Shown here piece by piece: positions 1 through 5,683 of a stretch of 7,358 bases of DNA (its first letter is position 1; every line of letters starts with the position of its first letter). The stretch spans positions 1 through 7,358 of the forward strand of contig CAIUAS010000008.1 in the NCBI GenBank assembly GCA_903897205.1, in the 5' to 3' direction. The translations under genes were made by a program, and so were the position numbers. Below the pieces are notes generated by a model. It was not told the origin of the DNA. It saw only the letters and a list, made by a program, of their open reading frames with translations, and searched no databases. The stretch comes from an uncultured Gammaproteobacteria bacterium (lineage in GTDB: Bacteria; Pseudomonadota; Gammaproteobacteria; CAIUAS01).

Positions 1-1133
1 TTGATAGCGTGCTGAGCCATCAGGAATTTAATCTGGAAATGCTGGAATCGGAAGCGATCGGGGACAGCTTCGGCAGCAGCCTTGGCGAACGCGTGGCAGA
101 AAATGTGAATGCGAAATACCGTTCGAACTTCTATGCCGCCTATGGCCGCGCCCCCGCCCAAGCCAACTACGTCACGCAAGTCGCCAATCAAAGCCGCGCC
201 GCGAGCAATGCCAATAACACGGCCAGCAATGATCCCGACAGCTCCTATGGCAACGCCACGCAAGCGAAGACGGATCAATACTCGAAAAAACTAAATCAGT
301 TCGGGGTGTTCGGCGGCGGCAAGCCAACGCCGAACCAGGCACAGTACAGCGATCAGCAGTTTGAAGATGCCTTGCAGAAAATAGAATTTGCCGAGGCGAG
401 TGATGGATTTGGCAATAGCGCTGTTTCAGCAGTTGCTTCAAACTCATCATCCTGGATTAGCGATACAGCTAATGCGCTTTATGCGGTTAGCAATGCAGCA
501 TCTCTAGGGTTGATAGGGGAAATTGCAAAATCAGAAGGAACGGCGAATTTATTTAATACTAACTCAACCGCCTATCGAGGCGCGGCCCTTGCAATCAATA
601 CGGCTTTGGCCTTAGCGCCGGGTTTAGACGCAGCAGTTGCCGTTCGATCTTTAATGGCTGCTGGGGACGTAGGGTTTTTTAAAGCGGTTGGGTTATCATT
701 GGGGTTAAGTGAGGTTCCAGAGAACGCGGTGGGCAGATCATTTGAAAATCAGTTTCCTAAAGATGAACTTGGCCGGCCTAATATAATTCCAACATCACAG
801 CTTAAAAATATTAATGGAAGATTTAATTATGTTGTTACTCAAGATGGAGAATTAATTGTGGGAAAAAGATTCGATTTTCCTGGAGGTGGCCATATTGACT
901 TAGTCGGTGGCAAACCAGTAGCAGCTGCTGGTGAAGTTAATGTGGTAAATAAACAAATAAAATATATTGATAATTCTTCTGGGCATTATTTGCCAAGTGG
1001 AGAAAGCGCACAATTAGCTGCCGAAAAAGCATTTCAAAGCTTAGGCTTCAGTACCGAAAGTAGATATATTGAAAAAACATGGTTTAGTGATTCTGCACTG
1101 CCGCGTAATGGGGTATGGAGGCCACTACCATGA
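1..1133 (+). CDS. C-terminal part of a polymorphic-toxin-like protein (5' end outside window)
   Basis: The frame is open to the left edge, so this is the 3' end of a longer gene; a GTG at 9 is probably internal. Residues below count from that GTG. Residues 1-140 are Ala/Ser/Asn/Gln-rich and low in complexity. Residues 150-235 are helical, hydrophobic and Ala/Gly-rich, as in the region before toxin tips. Residues 240-374 form a separate C-terminal domain with GHIDL (His295), GEV (Glu309) and SGHY (His326), a pattern I associate with C-terminal tips of secreted polymorphic toxins; the enzymatic activity is not identified. By eye, GC falls from above half before about 400 to roughly one third in the last 350 bases, as expected when tips are exchanged onto a conserved core. 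The stop overlaps the next gene by ATGA, fitting a toxin-immunity pair. Toxin role is inferred; secretion type cannot be told. Confidence 0.6.
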   Translation, partial: DSVLSHQEFNLEMLESEAIGDSFGSSLGERVAENVNAKYRSNFYAAYGRAPAQANYVTQVANQSRAASNANNTASNDPDSSYGNATQAKTDQYSKKLNQFGVFGGGKPTPNQAQYSDQQFEDALQKIEFAEASDGFGNSAVSAVASNSSSWISDTANALYAVSNAASLGLIGEIAKSEGTANLFNTNSTAYRGAALAINTALALAPGLDAAVAVRSLMAAGDVGFFKAVGLSLGLSEVPENAVGRSFENQFPKDELGRPNIIPTSQLKNINGRFNYVVTQDGELIVGKRFDFPGGGHIDLVGGKPVAAAGEVNVVNKQIKYIDNSSGHYLPSGESAQLAAEKAFQSLGFSTESRYIEKTWFSDSALPRNGVWRPLP

Positions 1134-1504
1134 GTTCTGTACTTAATGAGTTAAAGTTCTTATGTCAGGAAACACAGAATAAGTGGGAAGTTACCTATGG
1201 AGTAAATGAGATAGAAGATTGTTTATTAAAAATACTAATCTTTATTAAACAAAATCTAAAACATCAATCGGAGTTTTCAAATTATTTTGTAGATAGGATA
1301 CAACATAAAGAAAAATTTCCTTTAGAAATTATTATATTTTCTATGCGAGAACTGCAATGGAATGAAATAAAAGAAGCAGCAATAAATGAAATTTATAAGA
1401 GAAATGATCCTAGAATAATTAGCGCAATGAAACAAATTTTAGAGGTTTATGAAGCCGATTGGGAAGATGCAGATATGTATGAATTTTATTCTAAAAAAAA
1501 ATAA
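1130..1504 (+). CDS. Putative immunity protein for the upstream toxin tip (124 aa)
   Basis: The start at 1130 was chosen over an in-frame ATG at 1115 because GGAGG lies 8 bases before it and the ATG overlaps the toxin stop as ATGA, the usual translationally coupled arrangement. The product is small, has no signal peptide or membrane segment, and ends in an acidic, aromatic stretch (EADWEDADMYEFY near residues 106-118). The centre is helical, with an MRELQW motif at about residue 72. Base composition is very AT-rich, like the toxin tip it follows and unlike the toxin core. A short acidic cytoplasmic protein directly behind a toxin tip is the classic place for a cognate immunity protein. I do not recognise the exact Imm family, so the role rests on context. 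Confidence 0.6.
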   Translation: MSSVLNELKFLCQETQNKWEVTYGVNEIEDCLLKILIFIKQNLKHQSEFSNYFVDRIQHKEKFPLEIIIFSMRELQWNEIKEAAINEIYKRNDPRIISAMKQILEVYEADWEDADMYEFYSKKK

Positions 1505-1520
1505 TAAATTTGAACTTATA

Positions 1521-1543
1521 AGGTTTAAAAAACCTAATATTTT
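1521..1543 (+). terminator. Weak intrinsic-terminator-like hairpin after the immunity gene
   Basis: A 6-bp perfect stem (AGGTTT / AAACCT, loop AAA) is followed by AATATTTT, 16 bases after the immunity stop. The stem is AT-rich and weak, so termination is possible but uncertain. Confidence 0.3.
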
Positions 1544-1630
1544 GGGTTCTGTCGCATTAAAATAACCAAGCTGCAGTAATGTTAAGACGCAAAGACTCCA
1601 GATGCAATTAGCCTGCAAGCACTTAAAATT

Positions 1631-1659
1631 GGGGTCTGTAAATAGTTTTGTGTAAATGC
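1631..1659 (+). repeat. Left terminal inverted repeat of the IS256-family fragment
   Basis: The sequence begins GGGGTCTGTAAATAGTTTTG and sits at the expected distance before the transposase gene. A short inner dyad, TGTGTAA (1649-1655) with TTACACA (1678-1684), follows, possibly part of the transposase binding region or promoter. The inner boundary is a guess because the partner repeat is missing. Confidence 0.55.
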
Positions 1660-2414
1660 CATAGTCAAAGCAATGACTTACACAACTAGGAGTACGGACT
1701 ATGGCGATGAAAACGAATTTACTGGGCCCTCAGATAGTAGACGAGCTGATTAAGGATTGTAAGAAGCCAGCGGATGTTTTAGGGGAAGGTGGGCTAATAA
1801 AGCAGCTCACCAAAGCGATTTTAGAACGGATGCTAGAAGGTGAAATGGCAACTCATCTTGGTTATGAAAAGCATGAGGCCAAAGGCCACCATAGCGGCAA
1901 TTCGCGCAATGGCTATACAGAAAAGACCTTAATTGGTAAAGAAGGTGAAGTCAGTATTGAGGTTCCACGTGACAGGAATGCTGAATTTTTACCGCAAGTG
2001 GTTAGCAAGCATCAAACAAAATTTGATGGGTTTGATGATAAAATTATTAGCCTGTATAGCCGCGGCATGACCACGCGCGATATTCAGGCGCAATTAAAAG
2101 ATCTGTATGGTGTTGAAGTTTCTGCCACGCTAATTTCTAATGTCACGAATGAGGTGATTGAAGAGGTCAAAGCCTGGCAGTCGCGCCCTTTAGAGAAAGT
2201 TTATCCTATTGTCTATTTAGACGCGTTGGTGATTAAAATCAACGAAGACAAGCGCGTGCTTAACAAAGCATTTTATTTAGCCTTAGGCGTTAACATGGAG
2301 GGTGAGAAAGAGTTACTCGGCATCTGGATTAGTCAAAACGAAGGCGCTAAGTTCTGGCTAAATGTTTTAACCGAACTAAAAAACCGCGGTTTGGAAGCTA
2401 TATTGATTGCCTGC
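1631..2414 (+). mobile_element. 5' fragment of an IS256-family insertion sequence, right part deleted
   Basis: The left end starts with GGGGTCTGTAAATAG, of the type seen in IS256-family inverted repeats, about 70 bases before a transposase start. Similarity to IS256 transposases stops abruptly after the codon ending at 2414. No matching right inverted repeat is seen downstream. The element has lost roughly 40% of its transposase and its right end, so it should be immobile by itself. No target-site duplication can be assigned because only one end remains. Confidence 0.8.
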
Positions 2415-2534
2415 TTAGCAGGTTTTTGCTTGAAAACAGAAGTGTCTAAAAAACGAGGGTTATTTAAAAAAATATTAAATAATTTATGCCGTATCTACAA
2501 TATCTTTAGGCTCATTAATTCGATTGCTAATTGA
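1701..2534 (+). pseudogene. Truncated IS256-family (mutator-type) transposase
   Basis: The start at 1701 has AGGAG 8 bases upstream. Residues 1-238 match mutator-type DDE transposases: an N-terminal region with ERMLEGEMATHLGYE, the HHSGNSRNGYTEKTL and VPRDRNAEFLPQ motifs, and the first catalytic Asp in VYLDAL (Asp174). The family normally continues from ILIAC into a VDGLKGF-like motif with the second Asp, and ends near 400 residues. Here the sequence changes after ILIAC (codon ending 2414) to an unrelated Lys- and Ile-rich tail that stops at 2534. Asp2 and the catalytic Glu are therefore missing and the product cannot be an active transposase. The last 40 codons read flanking DNA, overlapping the 3' end of the opposite-strand gene. 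Confidence 0.9.
2410..2427 (+). terminator. Hairpin plus T-run lying across the IS256 break point
   Basis: The stem CCTGC (2410-2414) and GCAGG (2418-2422) with loop TTA is followed by TTTTT (2423-2427), the form of a rho-independent terminator. The left arm is transposase coding sequence and the right arm is flanking DNA, so the structure exists only because of the junction. It would stop rightward transcription from the IS. The 5-bp stem makes activity uncertain. Confidence 0.4.
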
Positions 2535-2752
2535 GCTAAAAAACTAAGCAATATCAAGATTAATCCAGTTCTTCCAGAGTTTTTATAAAATTTAATTTTT
2601 CTAACTCTTTTTTTATCAGCTCCATCAGCGACAAGACAACTATAGCCCCCATCGTCTACTAATGGTGGTATACCAAAGAAAAAAATCAGCATAGTACCAA
2701 CTAACCCAAATATGGGACCAAAAATATTTAATATACCTGTTATTTCATTCAT
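2495..2752 (-). CDS. Small two-helix inner-membrane protein, function unknown (85 aa)
   Basis: On the reverse strand the frame runs from an ATG at 2752 to a TAG at 2495. An upstream in-frame TTG at 2764 is less likely; the ATG has a GGAAC-type ribosome binding site about 5 bases away, with a further AAAGGA beyond. Two membrane helices are clear, residues 7-28 (LNIFGPIFGLVGTMLIFFFG) and 62-80, separated by a loop with PPLVDDGG and the basic stretch KKRVRKIKFYK (residues 47-57). By the positive-inside rule the loop is cytoplasmic and both ends are outside. This resembles common short hypothetical proteins with an FFxGxPxxVxxGG turn between two helices; no function is known to me. It faces the IS fragment, and the truncated transposase frame runs into its 3' end. 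A TATAAT is present upstream on its strand (2820-2815) without a well-placed -35. Confidence 0.6.
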   Translation of the reverse strand: MNEITGILNIFGPIFGLVGTMLIFFFGIPPLVDDGGYSCLVADGADKKRVRKIKFYKNSGRTGLILILLSFLAQLAIELMSLKIL

Positions 2753-3139
2753 CAGTTGTTCCAAAGTTCCTTTAAATAAAATTTGAGAGTAGTCATTAAA
2801 TTACAGAGTAGTTAATTATACTTCGCTGTCAAGCATTTATGTTATTAGCTTTGCCAGAGAATGGAATTATTCGATCATATATTAATATTTGTCAACTCTT
2901 AGCAAAATTTAAACATTACCTGGTAATTAGGCTTATAAGTAACAGCTAGTTTACTGAAACATAGCTTATTAACCGTTCAACAAACCTTCCTTTGCCAGGC
3001 AATGTCAGTAAGATAAAATCCAAATTTTTACACTTTATTTAACTTAAAATTAATCATTTAAGGCTTTTAATTTAAAAATATTTTTGTTAATATTCGTAAA
3101 TCAAGTCGCCGTTCTGCACGACTCAAACTAGCAGAGCAA

Positions 3140-3194
3140 GACCAGACATCACATGTGCGAATTCTGGTCGCAATCGCAAGATTGTGCATGTGAT
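3140..3194. repeat. Two interlaced inverted repeats
   Basis: GACCAGA (3140-3146) is the reverse complement of TCTGGTC (3163-3169). ATCACATG (3148-3155) lies inside that pair and is the reverse complement of CATGTGAT (3187-3194), so the two dyads interlock like a pseudoknot. TCGCA also occurs twice (3168-3172, 3174-3178), complementary to TGCGA (3156-3160). They lie just before the ICE gene block and could be protein binding sites. Confidence 0.5.
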
Positions 3195-3211
3195 ACTTAT
3201 AGTCTTATAAG
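3182..3211 (+). promoter_or_regulatory. Candidate promoter for the ssb-led ICE gene block
   Basis: TTGTGC (3182-3187) and TATAAG (3206-3211) are separated by 18 bases. The -10 matches 5 of 6 consensus positions; the -35 is weak. The perfect inverted repeat at 3193-3214 covers the spacer and -10, so the site could be repressed. It would give a leader of about 270 bases before ssb. Confidence 0.3.
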
Positions 3212-3214
3212 TAT
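3193..3214. repeat. Perfect 9-bp inverted repeat, possible operator
   Basis: ATACTTATA (3193-3201) and TATAAGTAT (3206-3214) are exact reverse complements around a 4-base centre. This is the size and symmetry of a dimeric repressor site, and it overlaps the candidate -10 of the next promoter. It is AT-rich, so chance cannot be excluded. Confidence 0.4.
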
Positions 3215-3237
3215 ATTAGTCCTGTTATTTCAACATA

Positions 3238-3420
3238 ATGCGTTTTAAGCATTATCTAAGTCCTGTCACTTTGGTGGCAAGTAGTACGTTTTTATTTTTG
3301 TATTACTTAATCGTCCCTGCACTTTGTGCAAATTGTCATTTTAACCAAGTTATTGATCTGTATTTTTATATTACAGCTTATGGCCTTGTTTTAATGGCAA
3401 TTCTTAACCACTGCCCTTGA
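3238..3420 (+). CDS. Doubtful small hydrophobic ORF (60 aa)
   Basis: The ATG at 3238 lacks a recognisable ribosome binding site (it follows TTTCAACATA). The translation is hydrophobic, with two possible membrane helices (about residues 10-29 and 40-56) and a CANC pair of cysteines at 30-33. The stop lies inside the first hairpin of the ssb leader, whereas the other leaders are wholly intergenic. I do not recognise a family. It may simply be an open stretch within the long untranslated leader of ssb, or a small membrane protein read from the same transcript. Confidence 0.25.
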   Translation: MRFKHYLSPVTLVASSTFLFLYYLIVPALCANCHFNQVIDLYFYITAYGLVLMAILNHCP

Positions 3421-3491
3421 GGGAAATACTTTTCCTCCCAGGGGACAGTGTTTTCTCTAAGGGTTTTTAACTTTTAAAAGGAGAAAACACT
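3409..3491 (+). promoter_or_regulatory. Four-arm RNA leader 1, before ssb
   Basis: Hairpin A spans 3409-3450: CACTG pairs with CAGTG at its base, then CCC with GGG and an imperfect GAGGGAA / TTCCTCCC part. AGTGTTTTCTC (arm 3, 3447-3457) is the exact reverse complement of GAGAAAACACT (arm 4, 3481-3491), which covers the GAG of the AAGGAG ribosome binding site and ends next to the ATG. Arm 1, GGGAAATACT (3421-3430), can also pair with arm 3 over 10 positions, three of them G-U. Hairpin A is followed at once by TTTT (3451-3454), so in this copy it could also act as a terminator. Confidence 0.7.
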
Positions 3492-3959
3492 ATGTCTGAT
3501 ATCAATGAAGTCAAGTTAATTGGCAAACTCGGCGCCGATGCTGAAGTCCGTAAAACGACAGATGCAGGACGCTTTGTCGTTTTGTCACTCGCAACGAATA
3601 TGCAATACAAAAATGCTAAAGGAGAAATCGGTAAGAATACTCAATGGCATAAGGTCAGTTTAAATAATTGGCTTGGAGATAAAGCGTCTGCTTATAAAAA
3701 AGGTGATAAGCTTTTTATCTCTGGTGAATTGTGTTCGGAGCAGTGGGAAGACGAAAAAGGCCAGATGCGTTATTCAGTTGTGGTTAAGGCAAATGCCTGT
3801 GAGCTTATCGCTAAACCACCGCAAGATAGAAGCGCATTATCATCGAGTGAAGATGATACTGAGGAGGAAGATTCTGTTTTAGAAACGGCGGTAAGAGAAG
3901 CTTGTAAAATAGCTTTGCAAAATCGTGGGCATGCTAAACAGAATACGACCGTTAAATAA
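3492..3959 (+). CDS. ssb: Single-stranded DNA-binding protein of an ICE (155 aa)
   Basis: AAGGAG lies 8 bases before the ATG. Residues 1-109 form the SSB OB fold: NEVKLIGKLGADAEVR at the start (like NKVILVGNLGQDPEVR of E. coli SSB), then QWHKVSL (51-57), YKKGDKLFISGEL (68-80) and QWEDEKGQMRY (84-94). Trp52, Trp60 and Trp85 are candidates for base stacking. The protein coats single-stranded DNA, here probably during replication or transfer of the element. The tail is short, with an acidic run EDDTEEED at 120-127, and ends in basic NTTVK instead of the DDDIPF-like acidic tip of chromosomal SSBs, so recruitment of partner proteins through that tip is doubtful. It heads the ICE block and its start is covered by leader 1. 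Confidence 0.95.
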   Translation: MSDINEVKLIGKLGADAEVRKTTDAGRFVVLSLATNMQYKNAKGEIGKNTQWHKVSLNNWLGDKASAYKKGDKLFISGELCSEQWEDEKGQMRYSVVVKANACELIAKPPQDRSALSSSEDDTEEEDSVLETAVREACKIALQNRGHAKQNTTVK

Positions 3960-3972
3960 ATTTTATCTGTTA

Positions 3973-4037
3973 CCCGATGGGGGAAACGTATCCTCTATCG
4001 GGACGTTTCCTTCTTTTAAATGATCAGAGGAAATGTC
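3973..4037 (+). promoter_or_regulatory. Four-arm RNA leader 2, before the DUF3577-like gene
   Basis: Hairpin A (3973-4002) has a 12-bp stem: CCCGATGGGGGA pairs with TCCTCTATCGGG, with two G-U pairs. GACGTTTCCT (arm 3, 4002-4011) pairs with AGGAAATGTC (arm 4, 4028-4037) at all 10 positions with one G-U; arm 4 is the ribosome binding site and touches the ATG. GGAAACGT in hairpin A (3982-3989) is exactly complementary to ACGTTTCC of arm 3 and extends by G-U pairs. Confidence 0.75.
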
Positions 4038-4430
4038 ATGAATACAAAACATCTATTTTGCTTAAGTGGTTGGGGTTATCTACAAGATGTCATTGAAAAA
4101 AGCGGTAAATTTATTGTGAGAATTAAAGCTTTAACGGGCTATGATTCAAGCACGCTTAATAGAGATGATGTCTGGGTTAATGGTGAGGTTACTAATGAAA
4201 ATTACCAGGCTTGTTTAAGGACGTTATTGGACTTAGTACTGGCCGGTCAATGTGTCATGGTTAACTTTGATGCTGAATACAGTGCGTTTGTGAATGCTTA
4301 TTCAGGCCAGGCGCCCGAAGATCCCAATCATATTGTAGATTTGCATGCAAAACTTCTTTCTATCAGGAGCGGTACGGTCAATGGTCGGATAGTTAGCACA
4401 GAAATGGGCCAGCTACGAGCTGTTGTCTAA
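4038..4430 (+). CDS. DUF3577/STY4534-like ICE protein (130 aa)
   Basis: The start at 4038 was preferred to an in-frame ATG at 4020 because AGAGGAAA lies just before it and the upstream ATG falls in the leader loop. Residues 9-16 (LSGWGYLQ) resemble the TGIGYLN-type start of the STY4534 family, and DLHAKLLSIRSGTVNG (101-116) resembles its SLKARLLFISWIKVDG-type end. Length fits the family (about 130-180). The middle alternates strands with a helical LRTLLDLVLAGQ (60-71). The family is annotated as an ICE replication protein, but its biochemical activity is unknown to me. Its place directly after ssb matches the order in ICEclc/SPI-7-type elements; topoisomerase III, often next in those, is absent here. 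The assignment is by pattern and position. Confidence 0.65.
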   Translation: MNTKHLFCLSGWGYLQDVIEKSGKFIVRIKALTGYDSSTLNRDDVWVNGEVTNENYQACLRTLLDLVLAGQCVMVNFDAEYSAFVNAYSGQAPEDPNHIVDLHAKLLSIRSGTVNGRIVSTEMGQLRAVV

Positions 4431-4460
4431 GCTTTATTAATGGACAAAAGGAGATATACT

Positions 4461-4784
4461 ATGCAAAATTATGATCAAGCAAAAAATTTAGTTCTTGAAC
4501 TCGTAGATGTAAAGGTAGATATGGCAGTAGAAAAAACCATCAATCGTGTGGTCGATCAAATTAGTGGTCTAAAAACACAAATACATGGTGAAATGAGTGA
4601 TCTAAAGAGCCAGATAAGGTCTTTGGAGCATGAAGCTATTGCTGTTAATACTAATTTAAGCGTGATCAATAAAACGCAGGAACAAATTCGCACCAAATTT
4701 ATCGAATATGCCTTTAAAACGGTATGGGTAGCATTAGGTTCGTTTGCTGTTTTTGCAATTGCTCATTTACATGCTTTAATTTAA
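4461..4784 (+). CDS. Coiled-coil, tail-anchored small membrane protein (107 aa)
   Basis: The start at 4461 has AAGGAGA 6 bases upstream, better than the in-frame ATG at 4440, which would put the ribosome binding site inside the gene. Residues 1-27 are amphipathic (LVLELVDVKVDMAVEKTI). Residues 28-75 are heptad-like with repeated I/L spacing (QISGLKTQIHGEMSDLKSQ), predicted coiled coil. Residues 84-107 form one hydrophobic C-terminal helix (FKTVWVALGSFAVFAIAH). The layout resembles DUF1640-type proteins, a coil ending in a membrane anchor, but I cannot confirm membership. The gene starts 30 bases after the DUF3577-like stop and lacks the hairpin leader of its neighbours, so it is probably translated from the same message. 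A role as membrane anchor or scaffold is a guess from shape only. Confidence 0.75.
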   Translation: MQNYDQAKNLVLELVDVKVDMAVEKTINRVVDQISGLKTQIHGEMSDLKSQIRSLEHEAIAVNTNLSVINKTQEQIRTKFIEYAFKTVWVALGSFAVFAIAHLHALI

Positions 4785-4801
4785 TACCTATTTTAAATCA
4801 C

Positions 4802-4858
4802 CCATGGGGGAATCTCCCTCATGGATGATTTCCTCATGATTTTAAGAGGAAATCATCC
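4802..4858 (+). promoter_or_regulatory. Four-arm RNA leader 3, before the 50-aa ORF (strongest copy)
   Basis: Hairpin A (4802-4824) has a continuous 10-bp stem, CCATGGGGGA with TCCCTCATGG, including one G-U, and a 3-base loop. GGATGATTTCCTC (arm 3, 4823-4835) is the perfect 13-base reverse complement of GAGGAAATCATCC (arm 4, 4846-4858) across a 10-base loop; arm 4 holds the ribosome binding site and ends 2 bases before the ATG. Arm 1 GGGGGAATC (4806-4814) can pair with arm 3 bases 4827-4835 over 9 positions with two G-U. Confidence 0.8.
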
Positions 4859-4860
4859 CT

Positions 4861-5013
4861 ATGACGCCAATCTGTTTTAATTTAGAAACAATATTCAAAC
4901 CCTTTCAGAAAAAACAGACGGATATTACTTATACCAAAGAGGATAAGTTAATTCGTCGCGCTTTAAAATGTTTGGAAGAACGGATTAAATATCGTTTGCT
5001 GAGCGTGGTTTGA
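4861..5013 (+). CDS. Small basic protein (50 aa), possible remnant of an ICE RadC-like gene
   Basis: The ORF has AGAGGAAA 8 bases before its ATG and a complete four-arm leader, which argues that it is a real gene start. The protein is basic, with no membrane segment or signal peptide. Residues 24-43 (TKEDKLIRRALKCLEERIKY) resemble the helical stretch before the JAB domain in ICE-encoded RadC/JAB proteins, where a similar xDRIIxxALxxLxxRL pattern occurs. No JAB domain follows: after YRLLSVV the frame stops and the next leader begins. It could be a truncated radC-like gene that kept its leader, or an independent small protein. Coding status is supported by leader and ribosome binding site; the RadC link is weak. 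Confidence 0.5.
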   Translation: MTPICFNLETIFKPFQKKQTDITYTKEDKLIRRALKCLEERIKYRLLSVV

Positions 5014-5031
5014 TTTAATTTTTCATATTTA

Positions 5032-5113
5032 TCCCACCTGGGGGCATGTCCCCCTTGGGAAAAATGTGCCCCCTATTTTAATTATTTTATCAATTTAAAT
5101 TTAGGAGGCACAT
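5032..5113 (+). promoter_or_regulatory. Four-arm RNA leader 4, before the DUF3275 gene
   Basis: Hairpin A (5032-5060) pairs TCCCA with TGGGA and GGGGG (5040-5044) with CCCCC (5050-5054), with a small internal bulge. ATGTGCCCCCT (arm 3, 5064-5074) pairs with AGGAGGCACAT (arm 4, 5103-5113) at 10 of 11 positions; arm 4 includes the AGGAGG ribosome binding site and ends 2 bases before the ATG. GGGGGCATGT (5040-5049) can instead pair with ATGTGCCCCC of arm 3 at all 10 positions with two G-U. Confidence 0.75.
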
Positions 5114-5115
5114 CA

Positions 5116-5640
5116 ATGATTATAGTTCCAGGTACATTATTTGTTGACTCTCACCAACGTGAGGGAAAAGCAGTTAAATCTAGTTGGCTGGAATGCTCTA
5201 TTGGCCGGTTTAATGTTAAATATTTACACTTAAACTCGCTCCAGGATGGGCAGTATAAAGGTTTTTTTACCATTGCTCAGATAATCCAAGGTTGTTATGA
5301 CTATAACGGCAAATATTATTTTGAAGTTGAAGCCATTCTCAATGAAATTGCTTTCACCTATCCCACCAATTCTCTAACGGATGTTCCATCTTTAGTTAAA
5401 GAAAAACGGGTAGAAAAAACTTCTGATAATAAAGAACCTTTAGGAAAAAACAAAAATACATTACTGGAAGAGGATGCACCTGATGATGAGGATTTATTTG
5501 GTTCACTCTGGCCGCTGAAAGACCAAGTGAAATTAGATACCACTTATGATCGGAGCCGTATTCGCGCACAGTGCGAACGATTAAAACAATTAGGTTATTT
5601 ACATAACGCAGAAGAACAAGTTTGGTATAAAGCTGTTTAA
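5116..5640 (+). CDS. DUF3275 family ICE protein (174 aa)
   Basis: AGGAGG lies 7 bases before the ATG. The N-terminal domain (about 1-85) begins MIIVPGTLFVDS and contains SIGRFNVKYLHL and QDGQYKGFFTI (43-53), matching the DUF3275 pattern of a beta-rich start with an xxGxYxGxFxI strand. Residues 86-120 are a charged, low-complexity linker. The C-terminal module, acidic DDEDLFGSLWPL (123-134) followed by VKLDTTYDRSRIR (138-150) and LKQLGYLHN, is characteristic of the family and similar to the FGxLWPLxxxVKLDxTxDR end of its members. The function is unknown; members occur in the conserved core of ICEclc-type elements near ssb and the DUF6094 gene, as here. Its linker is shorter than in many relatives. 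The ribosome binding site is covered by leader 4. Confidence 0.85.
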   Translation: MIIVPGTLFVDSHQREGKAVKSSWLECSIGRFNVKYLHLNSLQDGQYKGFFTIAQIIQGCYDYNGKYYFEVEAILNEIAFTYPTNSLTDVPSLVKEKRVEKTSDNKEPLGKNKNTLLEEDAPDDEDLFGSLWPLKDQVKLDTTYDRSRIRAQCERLKQLGYLHNAEEQVWYKAV

Positions 5641-5683
5641 AACTGATCGGTAAATGCGCTTATTAATTATTTTAATGCAAATC

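Larger units (their letters stand above)
2765..3237. other. AT-rich stretch without a convincing gene
   Basis: About 470 bases with only very short open frames on either strand, none with a ribosome binding site. The left side should hold the promoter of the reverse-strand gene; TATAAT and TTGACA are both present on that strand (2815-2820, 2827-2832) but only 6 bases apart, so they are not one promoter. The right 100 bases hold overlapping dyad repeats, annotated separately. This stretch separates the toxin/IS region from the ICE gene block and may hold an element boundary, but no direct repeat or tRNA end was found. Confidence 0.6.

Noticed and set aside
172..450. 92-codon reverse-strand open frame inside the toxin gene
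   Set aside because: Composition is Arg/Cys/His-rich as in an antisense shadow of GC-rich coding DNA; no ribosome binding site, and the forward frame is coherent.
2460..2482. TTATTTAA / TTAAATAA inverted repeat
   Set aside because: Composed only of A and T in a very AT-rich stretch; too weak as a hairpin to call a terminator.
2815..2832. TTGACA and TATAAT on the reverse strand before the small membrane protein gene
   Set aside because: Both hexamers are perfect, but only 6 bases separate them, so they cannot form one promoter; each alone is expected by chance in AT-rich DNA.
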